Below are positions 15,026 through 22,672 of a stretch of 24,967 bases of DNA, piece by piece. This DNA comes from Methanocella_A sp964548585 (lineage in GTDB: Archaea; Halobacteriota; Methanocellia; Methanocellales; Methanocellaceae): assembly GCA_964548585.1 (NCBI GenBank), contig CAZJRS010000051.1, positions 1 through 24,967 on the forward strand, given 5' to 3'. Position 1 is the first letter of the stretch; every line of letters begins with the position of its first letter. The position numbers were made by a program, and so were the translations under genes. The notes beneath the pieces are model-generated. The model ran no database searches and was not told the origin of the DNA. It saw only the letters and a list, made by a program, of their open reading frames with translations.

Positions 15026-15440
15026 TGTGCTTCTTCTCGAAGCCCAGCTTGCAGTAAAGAGCGATGGCGCTATCATTACTCTCCCGGACTTCCAGAAAGC
15101 ACTTCTCGCATCCGGCTGCTTTGAGCCGGAGCATCAATTCCTCGGTCAATGCGGTACCCACCCCTTTGCCGCGCAGCCCATTGTCAACGTCCAGCGTGTA
15201 TATCCGGCCATAGGTGCCATACCGGTTCCTGTTGAGGATACCGATGATAAAACCCGCAAAATGGCTATCGATCTCGGCAGCCAGCGTTATTCCAGTAGGA
15301 GATGTCAGCAGGTACCGTAGCTGAAATTTGGAAAACGCCTCGATGTCAAAGCACATGTGTTCCAGACGTTGCATCTCTGGAAGGTCTTTCAGTCCCGCTT
15401 CGCGGATTTTTAGGGAACTGGACCCGATTGTTTGCTGCAT
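14967..15440 (-). CDS. rimI: RimI-type N-acetyltransferase (GNAT family)
   Basis: A 157-aa GNAT acetyltransferase. The acetyl-CoA binding motif A is LRGKGVGTALTEELMLRL (89-106), followed by the NDSAIALYCKLGF motif B of RimI-like proteins. Archaeal homologues acetylate protein N-termini, generally ribosomal proteins and others. The N-terminus IREAGLKDLPEMQRLEHMCF fits the family. The ATG at 15440 has no clear ribosome site. The gene is separated from the exported protein gene upstream by 148 bp containing a perfect inverted repeat and a T-tract, so it is probably transcribed alone. Confidence 0.88.
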   Translation of the reverse strand: MQQTIGSSSLKIREAGLKDLPEMQRLEHMCFDIEAFSKFQLRYLLTSPTGITLAAEIDSHFAGFIIGILNRNRYGTYGRIYTLDVDNGLRGKGVGTALTEELMLRLKAAGCEKCFLEVRESNDSAIALYCKLGFEKKHIIPHYYAQDIHAIKMKKDL

Positions 15441-15485
15441 AAAATCACTGATGTAAAGAACCTTAGCGATTCCATTAGAAAATAG

Positions 15486-15501
15486 TTTCCGGTGCCGGAA
15501 A
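15486..15501. repeat. Inverted repeat TTTCCGG-TG-CCGGAAA
   Basis: Perfect 7-bp arms around two bases, 46 bp upstream of the rimI ATG. With a two-base centre it suits a DNA-binding protein better than a tight RNA hairpin. It could be an operator for rimI, or part of the 3' region of the exported protein gene. Confidence 0.5.
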
Positions 15502-15539
15502 GAATGGAGTGTGCAGAGAAAATGAGCGGTGAGGGGTGG

Positions 15540-15545
15540 AAAAAA
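15540..15545 (-). terminator. T6 tract downstream of the exported protein gene
   Basis: TTTTTT on the minus strand about 45 bp after the stop codon at 15589, preceded by further T-rich stretches, fits an archaeal oligo-T terminator. Confidence 0.4.
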
Positions 15546-15588
15546 TAGAACAGAAGGTTATGAGATGTAAGGAAAAGTAGTAGACGTG

Positions 15589-17043
15589 TCATCGGCGTTT
15601 CCTGGAAGAGATTCGGATAGAGATCAACATAGCGGCTATCCAGACAGCGATCAATGACAGTATGGTAGGGATACCCGGTGCAGGAGAGGCTGTGTCCAAC
15701 GGTATGGGCGAAGCAGACATACTCTTCGGAGACGGGTGCAGACCCACAGGCTTCTCTCTGGTGATGAGGTTGTCATAGGTCTTCTCCCAGAGAACGTTCC
15801 CGTCAAGGTCAATCTTGAGAAGGTGCGGGCCGATCAAGCCTTTTCGATCATAACCCTGCCAGTAGCCCTGCATGTTGGCCGGACCTGCGATCAGGTAGCC
15901 GTCGGACAAGGAGATAACAGCACCCGGATTTTTCAAACTACTGCCCGGGTAAGTCTTGTTCCAGGCCTGGTTGCCATTCAGATCTGTTTTCAGGAGATAT
16001 AGCATGGTAGAGTGGTCGTTCCTGTCACTGCTGATAGCGGAGGTTCCCACAATAAGATAGCCATCTGTTGCCTCCATCGTAAATTTGACCACGTCTCCGC
16101 CGGGGCCTGTGAGGTAGTTACGCTCCCACGTCTTATTGCCACTGATGTCAGTCTTGAGGAGACTTACCTTAATAAACTCTTTAGGTAAATAGCCGTAACC
16201 TGAATCGCCTGCCAGAAGGTAGCCATCGCTGGCAGGGACCACGGCCTCACCCCGGTCAACACTCCCGCCGTAGTCACGTTTCCAGATCTGCCGGCCATTA
16301 GGGTCGGTCTTGACCAGGAACGAGACAGACCTACCCAGATCCATGACGACGGAGGTCCCGGCCACGAGATAGCCGTCCTGTATGGCAACGACAGCATTTC
16401 CGCAATCCTCGCCAGATCCATCGTAAGTCTGATACCAGCGCACGTTGCCATCCTTATCGATTCCGGACAGGAAAGATCGGCTAAGAGAGCCAAATGCAAA
16501 GAAGGTGTCCTCGTGCCGGGGAAAGGGATATGCTGACCCTGTAAGAACCAGTCCATTATCTGTCGATATCATTGTGGACGGGTAAACAAACCGGTCTGGC
16601 TCGCCAAAGGTTTTCAGCCACGACGAGTTACCGTTTAGGTCGGTCTTGAACAGATAGAAGCCGGTGCTGTTTTCAAAGATTGTGGTACCGCTGATAACGT
16701 AGCCATCCGGTACGGCTGCCAGGCCAAACACTTCTCCGAACGGAGTATATTCGCCGTAGGTCTTAGACCAGACCTCGCTACCGTTTAGATCTGTCTTAAG
16801 CAGATACAGGACGCTCCCGAACTCATATTCGACCTTGCCAGCCACGATGTAGCCGTCGCTGACGGCGATCATAGAATGCCCATCGCTTTTCACTATCTTA
16901 CCCGAGGATATGGAACCGGCCAAAGCTGGCACGGGAAGGATGAAAAGGAGCAAGAGAAGAAACAGCGCAGGCAGGACAAGATGCCGGACAGTTACTAACG
17001 ATACCCCTAAAATATTATCCGCGATTGTGGTTGACCTTATCAT
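15589..17043 (-). CDS. Exported beta-propeller-like repeat protein with C-terminal anchor
   Basis: A 484-aa secreted protein. A hydrophobic signal segment spans about 22-42 (ends LPVPALAG). The body has about seven degenerate repeats near 50 residues, each with DGYLIAG, then LLKTDLNGN and a W-x-KTY turn, suggesting a propeller of the PQQ/kelch type. The C-terminus is PGIPTILSL, a membrane helix (about 461-478) and the basic tail SRKRR, the layout of archaeosortase (PGF-CTERM-like) signals but with PGI in place of PGF, or a simple anchor. Several N-x-S/T sites fit S-layer type glycosylation. Monocistronic. Ligand unknown. Confidence 0.82.
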   Translation of the reverse strand: MIRSTTIADNILGVSLVTVRHLVLPALFLLLLLFILPVPALAGSISSGKIVKSDGHSMIAVSDGYIVAGKVEYEFGSVLYLLKTDLNGSEVWSKTYGEYTPFGEVFGLAAVPDGYVISGTTIFENSTGFYLFKTDLNGNSSWLKTFGEPDRFVYPSTMISTDNGLVLTGSAYPFPRHEDTFFAFGSLSRSFLSGIDKDGNVRWYQTYDGSGEDCGNAVVAIQDGYLVAGTSVVMDLGRSVSFLVKTDPNGRQIWKRDYGGSVDRGEAVVPASDGYLLAGDSGYGYLPKEFIKVSLLKTDISGNKTWERNYLTGPGGDVVKFTMEATDGYLIVGTSAISSDRNDHSTMLYLLKTDLNGNQAWNKTYPGSSLKNPGAVISLSDGYLIAGPANMQGYWQGYDRKGLIGPHLLKIDLDGNVLWEKTYDNLITREKPVGLHPSPKSMSASPIPLDTASPAPGIPTILSLIAVWIAAMLISIRISSRKRR

Positions 17044-17359
17044 TCACCCGCACTCACCTATACTGAATATGACTGGCTTTTGTACAAGCGCCTGCCATGC
17101 AAGCGTAAAATAATGAAGGTATGTATATAGTATAGTTAAATATAAAGATTTTTGGTTTTACACTTCGAGAAAATACCCATATGAAGCCCTGCACCCGAGA
17201 GGATTTAAGTGCCACGGCGGAACTGTGCCCCGTACCAGCCTGATTTGAACAGCATAGCGGCCATTTTACAGAGCAAAAGTTAATGTGTCACTAGTATCTA
17301 TTATGGTCAGAAAGATGTCCGCGGACATGTCTTAGTTGTAGATTTGCAGAGGGACCCCG
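17044..17359. other. Divergent intergenic region between the exported protein gene and hisD
   Basis: 316 bp without a recognised gene. A/T-rich sequence with TATA-like boxes at about 17120-17148 serves the minus-strand gene; a palindrome and possible TATA (17294-17306) lie next to hisD. A 20-codon frame at 17181 is not His-rich and looks accidental. Confidence 0.6.
17315..17328 (+). promoter_or_regulatory. 14-bp palindrome upstream of hisD
   Basis: ATGTCCGCGGACAT is a perfect palindrome 32 bp before the hisD ATG, overlapped by a second one, GACATGTC (17324-17331). If TATCTATTATG at about 17296-17306 is the TATA box, the palindrome covers the transcription start, as expected for a repressor site. 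Confidence 0.5.
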
Positions 17360-18628
17360 ATGATTAAGAAGCTTTCCAGCCTTGGCTCGCTTGAAGATGT
17401 CTTTAAGCGCCGGACCAGTATCGAGTCGGCAATGGATTCGGCGAAGCGGATCGTCGACGACGTAAAGGTCAACGGCGATGTAGCGGTCAGAAAATACACC
17501 AGGCAGTTCGACGGCGTAGACCTCGAAGCCTTCGCACTCACCGAAGGCGAGATCGACAGCGCCTTTGAGCTCATCGACTACGAGACGCTGGAGCACCTCG
17601 AGCATGCCATTGATAATATAGAGGGTTTTCACTCGCTGCAGATGCCCCAGGGCGATATGTGGCTGACGGAAACCAACCCGGGCATTCGCCTGGGGCAAAA
17701 GTTTACGCCGCTGGCCAGTGCCGGGGCATATGTGCCCGGGGGCACAGGCTCTTACCCATCATCGGCCCTGATGCTCATCGTTCCCGCCAGAGTTGCCGGA
17801 GTACAGGATGTCATCGCCTGCACCCCGCCGCGAAAGGACGGGACCGTGCATCCGCTGACAGTTACTGCGATCGCCATGGCGGGCGCAAGTGAAATCTATA
17901 GGGTCGGTGGCGTACAGGCCATTGCGGCCATGGCATTCGGTACCGAAAGCATCCCGAAGGTGGACAAGATTGTCGGCCCGGGAAATGCCTATGTCACCGC
18001 TGCGAAGATGTATGTCAGAGGTGCCTGCGAGATCGACATGCCGGCTGGCCCGAGCGAGATCGTGGTTCTCGCCGATGAAGCGGCGAACCCCGTATTGATC
18101 GCAGCAGATATGATCGCCCAGATGGAGCACGATGTGAACTCGCTGGCCGTTTTAATGACGCCTTCGGAAGCCCTGGCGAAAGCGGTAGATGCGGAAATCA
18201 GGCTCCAGTCTGCCACTGCGGTGCGCAGGGATATCATCGAGAAGGCCGGGTCGGTTATCTACGTGACAGATGACATGTCAGTAGCGATCAGCGCCTGTAA
18301 CGAAATCGCCCCTGAGCACGTCGAAATCATGGTTTGTAACCCCATGCCGGTGTTGAATGGAGTGAAGAACGCTGGCACCATCTACGTCGGAGAATATGCC
18401 CCGGTAGCCGCCGGAGATTACGCCAGCGGCGCCAACCACGTGCTTCCCACCGGTGGGTACGCCAGGACCTTCTCTGGCATGAACACGATGCAGTTCATGA
18501 AGACAACGAGTGTGCAGTTTATAGAGAAAGAAGGACTCGAAAGTATCCGAGATACGATCGTGGCGCTAGCCACAATCGAGGGATTTGACGCTCACGCAAA
18601 ATCAGTTATAAAGAGGTTTGAACGATAG
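17360..18628 (+). CDS. hisD: Histidinol dehydrogenase
   Basis: A 422-aa zinc enzyme performing the last two oxidations of histidine synthesis, histidinol to histidine with two NAD+. Known functional residues are all present: zinc ligands Gln254 and His257 in AQMEHD, Asp353 in AGDYASGANH, and His412 near the C-terminus; catalytic Glu319-His320 in APEHVE. VGPGNAYV (205-212) and GPSEI are further family marks. The ATG at 17360 has AGGGA upstream. aspS follows 11 bp downstream and is presumably co-transcribed. The promoter region has a palindrome that may regulate it. Confidence 0.97.
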   Translation: MIKKLSSLGSLEDVFKRRTSIESAMDSAKRIVDDVKVNGDVAVRKYTRQFDGVDLEAFALTEGEIDSAFELIDYETLEHLEHAIDNIEGFHSLQMPQGDMWLTETNPGIRLGQKFTPLASAGAYVPGGTGSYPSSALMLIVPARVAGVQDVIACTPPRKDGTVHPLTVTAIAMAGASEIYRVGGVQAIAAMAFGTESIPKVDKIVGPGNAYVTAAKMYVRGACEIDMPAGPSEIVVLADEAANPVLIAADMIAQMEHDVNSLAVLMTPSEALAKAVDAEIRLQSATAVRRDIIEKAGSVIYVTDDMSVAISACNEIAPEHVEIMVCNPMPVLNGVKNAGTIYVGEYAPVAAGDYASGANHVLPTGGYARTFSGMNTMQFMKTTSVQFIEKEGLESIRDTIVALATIEGFDAHAKSVIKRFER

Positions 18629-18639
18629 AGGTTGTAAAG

Positions 18640-19944
18640 ATGAAGAGGACACATTATTCTAAGGATATCACGCCAGAGATGAACGGGAACTCCGTCATCG
18701 TGAGCGGCTGGGTTCATGAGATCAGGGACTTCGGCGGCCTGGCATTCTTAATTCTCAGAGACAGGGAAGGCCTGGTACAGGTCACAATGCCCAAGAAAAA
18801 GGTGCCGAAAGAAATCGTAGATATCACCAAAACCCTGAGCAGAGAATCTGTGATATCGGTTGGCGGCATGGTCAAGGCGGAGGCAAAAGCCCCACACGGC
18901 TACGAGCTGATCCCCACGGAGATCGAAGTACTGTCGATCGCAGACTCACCTCTGCCCCTGGACCCGACCGGTAAAGTACCGGCAGAGCTGGACACCAGGC
19001 TGGATGCCCGTTTCATGGACATCCGCAGCCCGGAAGTCACCGCAATATTTACTATCAGGTCCCACATGGTCAAGGCGGTCAGGGATTTCCTGTCGGCCAA
19101 CGGCTGCCTGGAGATCGCCACCCCTAAGATCGTAGCCACGGCCACCGAAGGCGGCACAGCGTTGTTCCCGATCGCTTATTTTGACCGGGAAGCCTTCCTG
19201 AACCAGAGCCCGCAGCTCTACAAGCAGATGATGATGGCATCCGGCATGGACCGGGTATATGAGATAGGCCCCATCTTCCGGGCGGAAGAGCACGCCACCA
19301 GGAAACACCTGAATGAAGCCACGTCCATCGATGTAGAGCTCTCGTTTGCGACCCAGGAGGATGCGATGATTCTCCTGGAGAACACGATATCCTACGTGTA
19401 CACCCACGTCAAGGAGAACTGCGCCAGCCAGCTCAAAGTCCTGAACATCGACCTGCAGGTGCCAAAGACGCCCTTCAGGCGGGTACCGTACATAGAAGCG
19501 ATCGCTATCGCGAAAACCAGCCCGGAGTGCGCACACCTCGAAGTCGGCGACGACTTAGATACAGCGGCAGAGCATGTCATCGGAGAGGCCCTTGGCGAGC
19601 ACTACTTCATCGTAGACTGGCCGACAAAAGTCCGGGCATTCTACTCCCAGGCATATGACGACAGGCCAGAGGTATGCAAGGCCTTTGACCTGATGCACCC
19701 GAGGATGGAGCTGTCCTCCGGCGCCCAGCGTGAGCACAGGGTAGACCAGCTGACCAAGAACCTTGAAGACAGAGACCTGAACCCGGACAGCTTCCAGTTC
19801 TACCTGGATTCGTTCAGGTTCGGCATGCCACCCCACGCAGGCTGGGGCCTGGGTGCGGAAAGGCTGCTGCAGACCATGCTCAACTTAAACAACGTCAGGG
19901 AAGCAGTCCTGTTCCCGCGAGACAGGGTCAGGATCACCCCCTGA
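18640..19944 (+). CDS. aspS: Aspartyl-tRNA synthetase, archaeal type
   Basis: A 434-aa class II tRNA synthetase that charges tRNA-Asp, and in many archaea lacking AsnRS also tRNA-Asn. The N-terminal OB fold (about 1-105, with SGWVHEIRDFGGLAFLILRD) binds the anticodon; motif 2 is around FRAEEHATRKHLNEATSIDVE, and motif 3 is GLGAERLLQTMLNLNNVREA followed by FPRDRVRITP. It lacks the large GAD insertion of bacterial AspRS, so it is of the short archaeal/eukaryal type. Whether it discriminates against tRNA-Asn cannot be told here. Close spacing to hisD suggests one transcript; a T-rich tract follows. Confidence 0.97.
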   Translation: MKRTHYSKDITPEMNGNSVIVSGWVHEIRDFGGLAFLILRDREGLVQVTMPKKKVPKEIVDITKTLSRESVISVGGMVKAEAKAPHGYELIPTEIEVLSIADSPLPLDPTGKVPAELDTRLDARFMDIRSPEVTAIFTIRSHMVKAVRDFLSANGCLEIATPKIVATATEGGTALFPIAYFDREAFLNQSPQLYKQMMMASGMDRVYEIGPIFRAEEHATRKHLNEATSIDVELSFATQEDAMILLENTISYVYTHVKENCASQLKVLNIDLQVPKTPFRRVPYIEAIAIAKTSPECAHLEVGDDLDTAAEHVIGEALGEHYFIVDWPTKVRAFYSQAYDDRPEVCKAFDLMHPRMELSSGAQREHRVDQLTKNLEDRDLNPDSFQFYLDSFRFGMPPHAGWGLGAERLLQTMLNLNNVREAVLFPRDRVRITP

Positions 19945-19948
19945 TCCA

Positions 19949-19958
19949 TTTTTCTTTT
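19949..19958 (+). terminator. T-tract terminator after aspS
   Basis: TTTTTCTTTT starts 4 bases after the aspS stop codon, without a hairpin, as usual for archaeal termination. Confidence 0.5.
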
Positions 19959-19994
19959 AAGTTTATCATCAAAGACGAAGCACTTTAGGCGGAC

Positions 19995-20141
19995 ATGGAG
20001 CAATGCATCTTTGCAGACGGAAAGACGGAAAGAGAGAGAGAACTCATGGAGGATATCAGAGAGGCGGTTGAGTGTCACTTTGAGGTGTCTCCAAAAGAAG
20101 TCGATAGCAAAGTAGAGATATTCATTACAGGTCTAAATTAA
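19995..20141 (+). CDS. Small ORF, 48 aa, unknown
   Basis: The predicted product starts MEQCIFADGKTERER and ends VEIFITGLN; it is acidic and helical (about residues 12-30) with two Cys. A T/A-rich stretch at 19954-19966 could be a TATA box about 30 bp from the ATG, which would make it leaderless; the nearby GGCGGA is too close for a ribosome site. It is the only plausible gene in the 280 bp between aspS and the SpoIIM-like gene. No family recognised. The amino acid composition looks protein-like, but evidence is limited. Confidence 0.45.
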   Translation: MEQCIFADGKTERERELMEDIREAVECHFEVSPKEVDSKVEIFITGLN

Positions 20142-20189
20142 ACCTCCTTTTGGTGAGCCTTTCTCAATTTATCGAGGATATGTCCAGTA

Positions 20190-20199
20190 AAAATTTATC
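20190..20199 (+). promoter_or_regulatory. TATA box of the SpoIIM-like gene
   Basis: AAAATTTATC is centred about 30 bp upstream of the ATG at 20225; no ribosome binding site is present, consistent with a leaderless mRNA. Confidence 0.5.
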
Positions 20200-20224
20200 T
20201 GTATTACCACGTAAAGAATAGCCT

Positions 20225-21235
20225 ATGCGTTTCCTGGAAAACATCAAAGCCATCTTTCGCAAAGACTTCAAACTATTCCTGATCATCAACGCCATCTACT
20301 TTGGCGCGATCCTCCTCGGAGCCCTCATCGCCCTCGCATACCCGGACCTGCAAATGTCACTGGTGATGGCGACAGGACAGACGTACGCATCCGGCAGCCC
20401 GCTCAGCAGCGTCGGTGATGCGTATTTGTCAGGCAACGTACTCGTTGCAGCTGTTCTGACGTTCCTGATGAACTTCTTCCTCGGGACCATCGTTATGATG
20501 ACGATCCCTTCGCTGATCATACCGTTCTGGGCATTGTTGTTCGGCGCATATCGAGCCTTGCTCTGGGGCATCATGCTGGTTGTACCGATCCCCGGTGTCA
20601 TGCCGTTGAGCCTGCTGGCACCACACTACCTTACGCTGCTGTTAGAAGGAGAGGCATACGTCGTGGCGATATTTGCCTGCACAAGAGGATTGATCGCTCT
20701 GTTAAAGCCGAAATCGTTCGGCACGGACTCCCGGCTGAAGGCTTATAAGCAATCGATTATCGACAACGGAAAGCTGCTGGTCATCGTGGCGCTATTGCTG
20801 GCAGTGGCAGCGACCTATGAAGCAGTTGAAGTCACCCTCTCGGCCGGAGCGGCAAACGTCACTCCACCGGGAACCCATTACGGGTTTTACGACGAAGAGT
20901 TCGGGGCAAATTCCAGCTACTCCAACTGGACGCAGAGCATCAGGGGAAATGAGTCATCCTGGACGAGCTTCATCCTCCCGGAGGGAAAGCTGACCAGGAC
21001 CCAGATCATCACCGATGGCACCCCCCTGGACTTGATGATCATGGACAAGGATAATTTCACAGCTTACAACGCGAATCCCGGCGGTTCTGACTGGAGCTCC
21101 TACGTCTCGGTCGTGGGTGCGGTCAATGAGACCTTCGACTTCGTGCCCCCTCAGGAGGCTATGTACTGGATTGTCATGAGGAACAACGGTGATGAGGTAG
21201 TGAAGGTCCACATGCAGCTGAGGTATAAAAAGTAG
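20225..21235 (+). CDS. SpoIIM/DUF95-like membrane protein with extracytoplasmic domain
   Basis: A 336-aa protein. An N-terminal multi-helix part (helices about 17-38, 72-100, 103-125 and 181-200) contains FGAYRALLWG and LLEGEAYVVAIFA, which match the SpoIIM/DUF95 superfamily pattern. After the last helix a domain of about 135 residues (about 202-336) is beta-rich and has many Asn-x-Ser/Thr sites (NSSYSNWT, NESS, NETF), so it probably lies outside the cell, glycosylated. Family members may act as membrane complex subunits; no specific role is known in archaea. Transcribed alone from a leaderless promoter and followed by a T-tract. Confidence 0.75.
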   Translation: MRFLENIKAIFRKDFKLFLIINAIYFGAILLGALIALAYPDLQMSLVMATGQTYASGSPLSSVGDAYLSGNVLVAAVLTFLMNFFLGTIVMMTIPSLIIPFWALLFGAYRALLWGIMLVVPIPGVMPLSLLAPHYLTLLLEGEAYVVAIFACTRGLIALLKPKSFGTDSRLKAYKQSIIDNGKLLVIVALLLAVAATYEAVEVTLSAGAANVTPPGTHYGFYDEEFGANSSYSNWTQSIRGNESSWTSFILPEGKLTRTQIITDGTPLDLMIMDKDNFTAYNANPGGSDWSSYVSVVGAVNETFDFVPPQEAMYWIVMRNNGDEVVKVHMQLRYKK

Positions 21236-21247
21236 AAGCAGATATCC

Positions 21248-21259
21248 TTTTTAATTTTT
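21248..21259 (+). terminator. T-tract terminator after the SpoIIM-like gene
   Basis: TTTTTAATTTTT begins 13 bases after the stop codon at 21235. Confidence 0.5.
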
Positions 21260-21333
21260 CCCGGCGGATCAACAACCGACCGAAGGCGATCGACAATATG
21301 CCCTGCAAGACAGAGACGATTACATGATACTTT

Positions 21334-21346
21334 AAAAATTAAAAAA
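21334..21346 (-). terminator. T-tract terminator after the TBP gene
   Basis: Minus-strand CTTTTTTAATTTTT follows the TBP stop codon by about 12 bases, so both converging genes end in oligo-T signals. Confidence 0.5.
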
Positions 21347-21357
21347 GAGATGGTGGC

Positions 21358-21924
21358 TTATATTAAAGCCAGCCCTTCTAACTCACGGACAATTCTGTCA
21401 ACAGCTTCTTCGGCGTCTTTCGGCTTCTTGCCGCCGGTGACGACCAGTTTACCGGAACCGAACAACAGCACGACTACCTTCGGCTTGTCGATCCTGTAAA
21501 CTAAACCCGGGAACTGCTCAGGCTCGTACTCGATATTCTCTAACCCTAGCCCGATGGCGATGGCGTTCAGGTTAAGCACTGAGGCAAGGTCAGCCGATGC
21601 GACGATGTTCTGCACAATGATCTCCGGGGTACCGGTGACCGTGATGCCAACACTTTCCATCTTTTTGAATAGCTTTTTTAAGCCCAGGCTAACATCTTCG
21701 ATACTCTTTGCACCAGTGCAGACGATTTTACCACTCCGGAAGATCAGCGCTGCTGTCTTCGGGTCTTTGGTCCGGTACACAAGGCCCGGGAACTGCTCGG
21801 GATCATAGTCGGCGCCTTCCATAGACAGGGTCAGGCTTTTCAGGTCGATCTCCTGCCCGATTGCGGTCGATGCAACGACGTTTTCAATCTTGATTGTCTT
21901 CCTTGCTTCGTCAGCTTTACTCAA
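21358..21924 (-). CDS. tbp: TATA-box-binding protein
   Basis: A 188-aa saddle-shaped general transcription factor that recognises the promoter TATA box and recruits TFB and RNA polymerase. Two direct repeats of about 88 residues (about 8-95 and 98-185) each contain the core PEQFPGLVYR and a strand ending in SGK.V.TG. Length and symmetry are typical for archaea; there is no acidic C-terminal tail. The start is TTG (21924-21922), with GAGGGG 6 bases upstream, and gives the standard N-terminus. The promoter has TATA elements in both directions. Some methanogens have several TBPs; this alone does not show whether it is the only copy. Confidence 0.97.
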   Translation of the reverse strand: MSKADEARKTIKIENVVASTAIGQEIDLKSLTLSMEGADYDPEQFPGLVYRTKDPKTAALIFRSGKIVCTGAKSIEDVSLGLKKLFKKMESVGITVTGTPEIIVQNIVASADLASVLNLNAIAIGLGLENIEYEPEQFPGLVYRIDKPKVVVLLFGSGKLVVTGGKKPKDAEEAVDRIVRELEGLALI

Positions 21925-21967
21925 AATTAGCCCCTCTTTATATCTTAATATATAACTTGTTAAAAGG

Positions 21968-21986
21968 AGTATTTATACTATATAAG
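21968..21986. promoter_or_regulatory. Bidirectional TATA element between TBP and the 114-aa gene
   Basis: The plus strand reads TTTATACTATATAAG and the minus strand CTTATATAGTATAAA, so a good TATA box is present in each direction. A second minus-strand box, GTTATATATTAAG, lies at about 21947-21959. Either can serve TBP; the plus-strand box can serve the gene at 22081 with a leader of about 80 nt. Confidence 0.5.
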
Positions 21987-22080
21987 CTATGCGGCAGATT
22001 CGTGAGATAAAAGCGCTCCTGATTGAATATGAATATAAATCTGATGATGACATAGTAAACTGGAAACCTGGAGAGAAGAT

Positions 22081-22425
22081 ATGGCTAAAGATGAACGAAA
22101 ACACATGGTGCATCCGCTTACCTATGAAGAGATCAGACTACCGGATGGTCGGGTATTAGTATTGAAGGAGAGGCTGGAAGTATCGCTGGAGCGACGGCAT
22201 GACAAAGGCATCGTCTGGTTTGCCAGTAATGATGAGCTGGGTATTAGTGCTTACAGCCACGACCAGCGCATTGTAGAACAAGATATCGCAGAGCAGATCG
22301 GTACACTTTACCAAACTCACGTAGAGTCGGCAGTCCCGAAAACAGGGAAGGCAGGGGCGCTTGCTGCGAAGCTCAAAGGCATGGTAAAAGAGATTCGAAG
22401 AGAAACGATAGAAAGGCAATACTAA
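22081..22425 (+). CDS. Hypothetical protein, 114 aa
   Basis: The ATG at 22081 has GGAG 7 bases upstream. The product begins MAKDERKHMVHPLTYEEI, has a short beta-rich middle (RVLVLKERLEVSLERR, GIVWFAS) and a basic helical C-terminus (KAGALAAKLKGMVKEIRRE). Soluble, no signal peptide, no Cys. I do not recognise the family. It is transcribed away from TBP from a shared A/T-rich region, with no gene downstream on the same strand. The C-terminal helix could bind nucleic acid, but this is only from its charge. Confidence 0.65.
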   Translation: MAKDERKHMVHPLTYEEIRLPDGRVLVLKERLEVSLERRHDKGIVWFASNDELGISAYSHDQRIVEQDIAEQIGTLYQTHVESAVPKTGKAGALAAKLKGMVKEIRRETIERQY

Positions 22426-22468
22426 GGTTCTCTCATTATAGTGATACCAATAAACAGGAATGTGAAGT

Positions 22469-22672
22469 TCAGAGGACCTCATCCTCACTTTCTTCCACAT
22501 GCTCGTATAGATCTTTGGTATTGCGTGAATGACCGGCAGCAGGTAATCTCCTGATATTGGGTATCAGGCCCTTCTTTTGCTTTTTCGCATAACAAAAAAA
22601 GCTGGCGAACACATCCATGTCGTCGATGACTAATAACTCGCGATTATAAGGTACAATAGAAATATATTTCAA
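22469..22672 (-). CDS. Weak candidate ORF, 67 aa
   Basis: Starts at TTG 22672 (MKYISIVPYNRELLVIDD) with GGGGGA about 7 bases upstream, and ends in the acidic EHVEESEDEVL. A good TATA sequence, GTATAAATAC, lies at 22684-22695, but only about 20 bp from the start, too near for the usual 25-bp spacing. An internal ATG at 22618 would give 49 aa. The sequence is soluble and has no recognised motif. It may be real, but could be a chance frame in a gene-poor stretch. Confidence 0.3.
   Translation of the reverse strand: MKYISIVPYNRELLVIDDMDVFASFFCYAKKQKKGLIPNIRRLPAAGHSRNTKDLYEHVEESEDEVL

Noticed and set aside
15410..15592. Minus-strand frame of 60 codons between the exported protein gene and rimI
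   Set aside because: F/L/S-rich low-complexity frame overlapping the rimI start, includes a T-tract terminator and an inverted repeat; no ribosome site.
17181..17243. 20-codon frame upstream of hisD as possible leader peptide for attenuation
   Set aside because: Contains no run of His codons and no alternative terminator hairpins follow.
21989..22159. 56-codon frame overlapping the 114-aa gene in another frame
   Set aside because: Its ATG is only about 14 bp from the TATA element, so it would lie upstream of the transcript start; no ribosome site.
22156..22500. Minus-strand frame of 114 codons opposite the hypothetical gene at 22081
   Set aside because: The plus-strand frame has a good ribosome binding site and protein-like composition; this one has neither.
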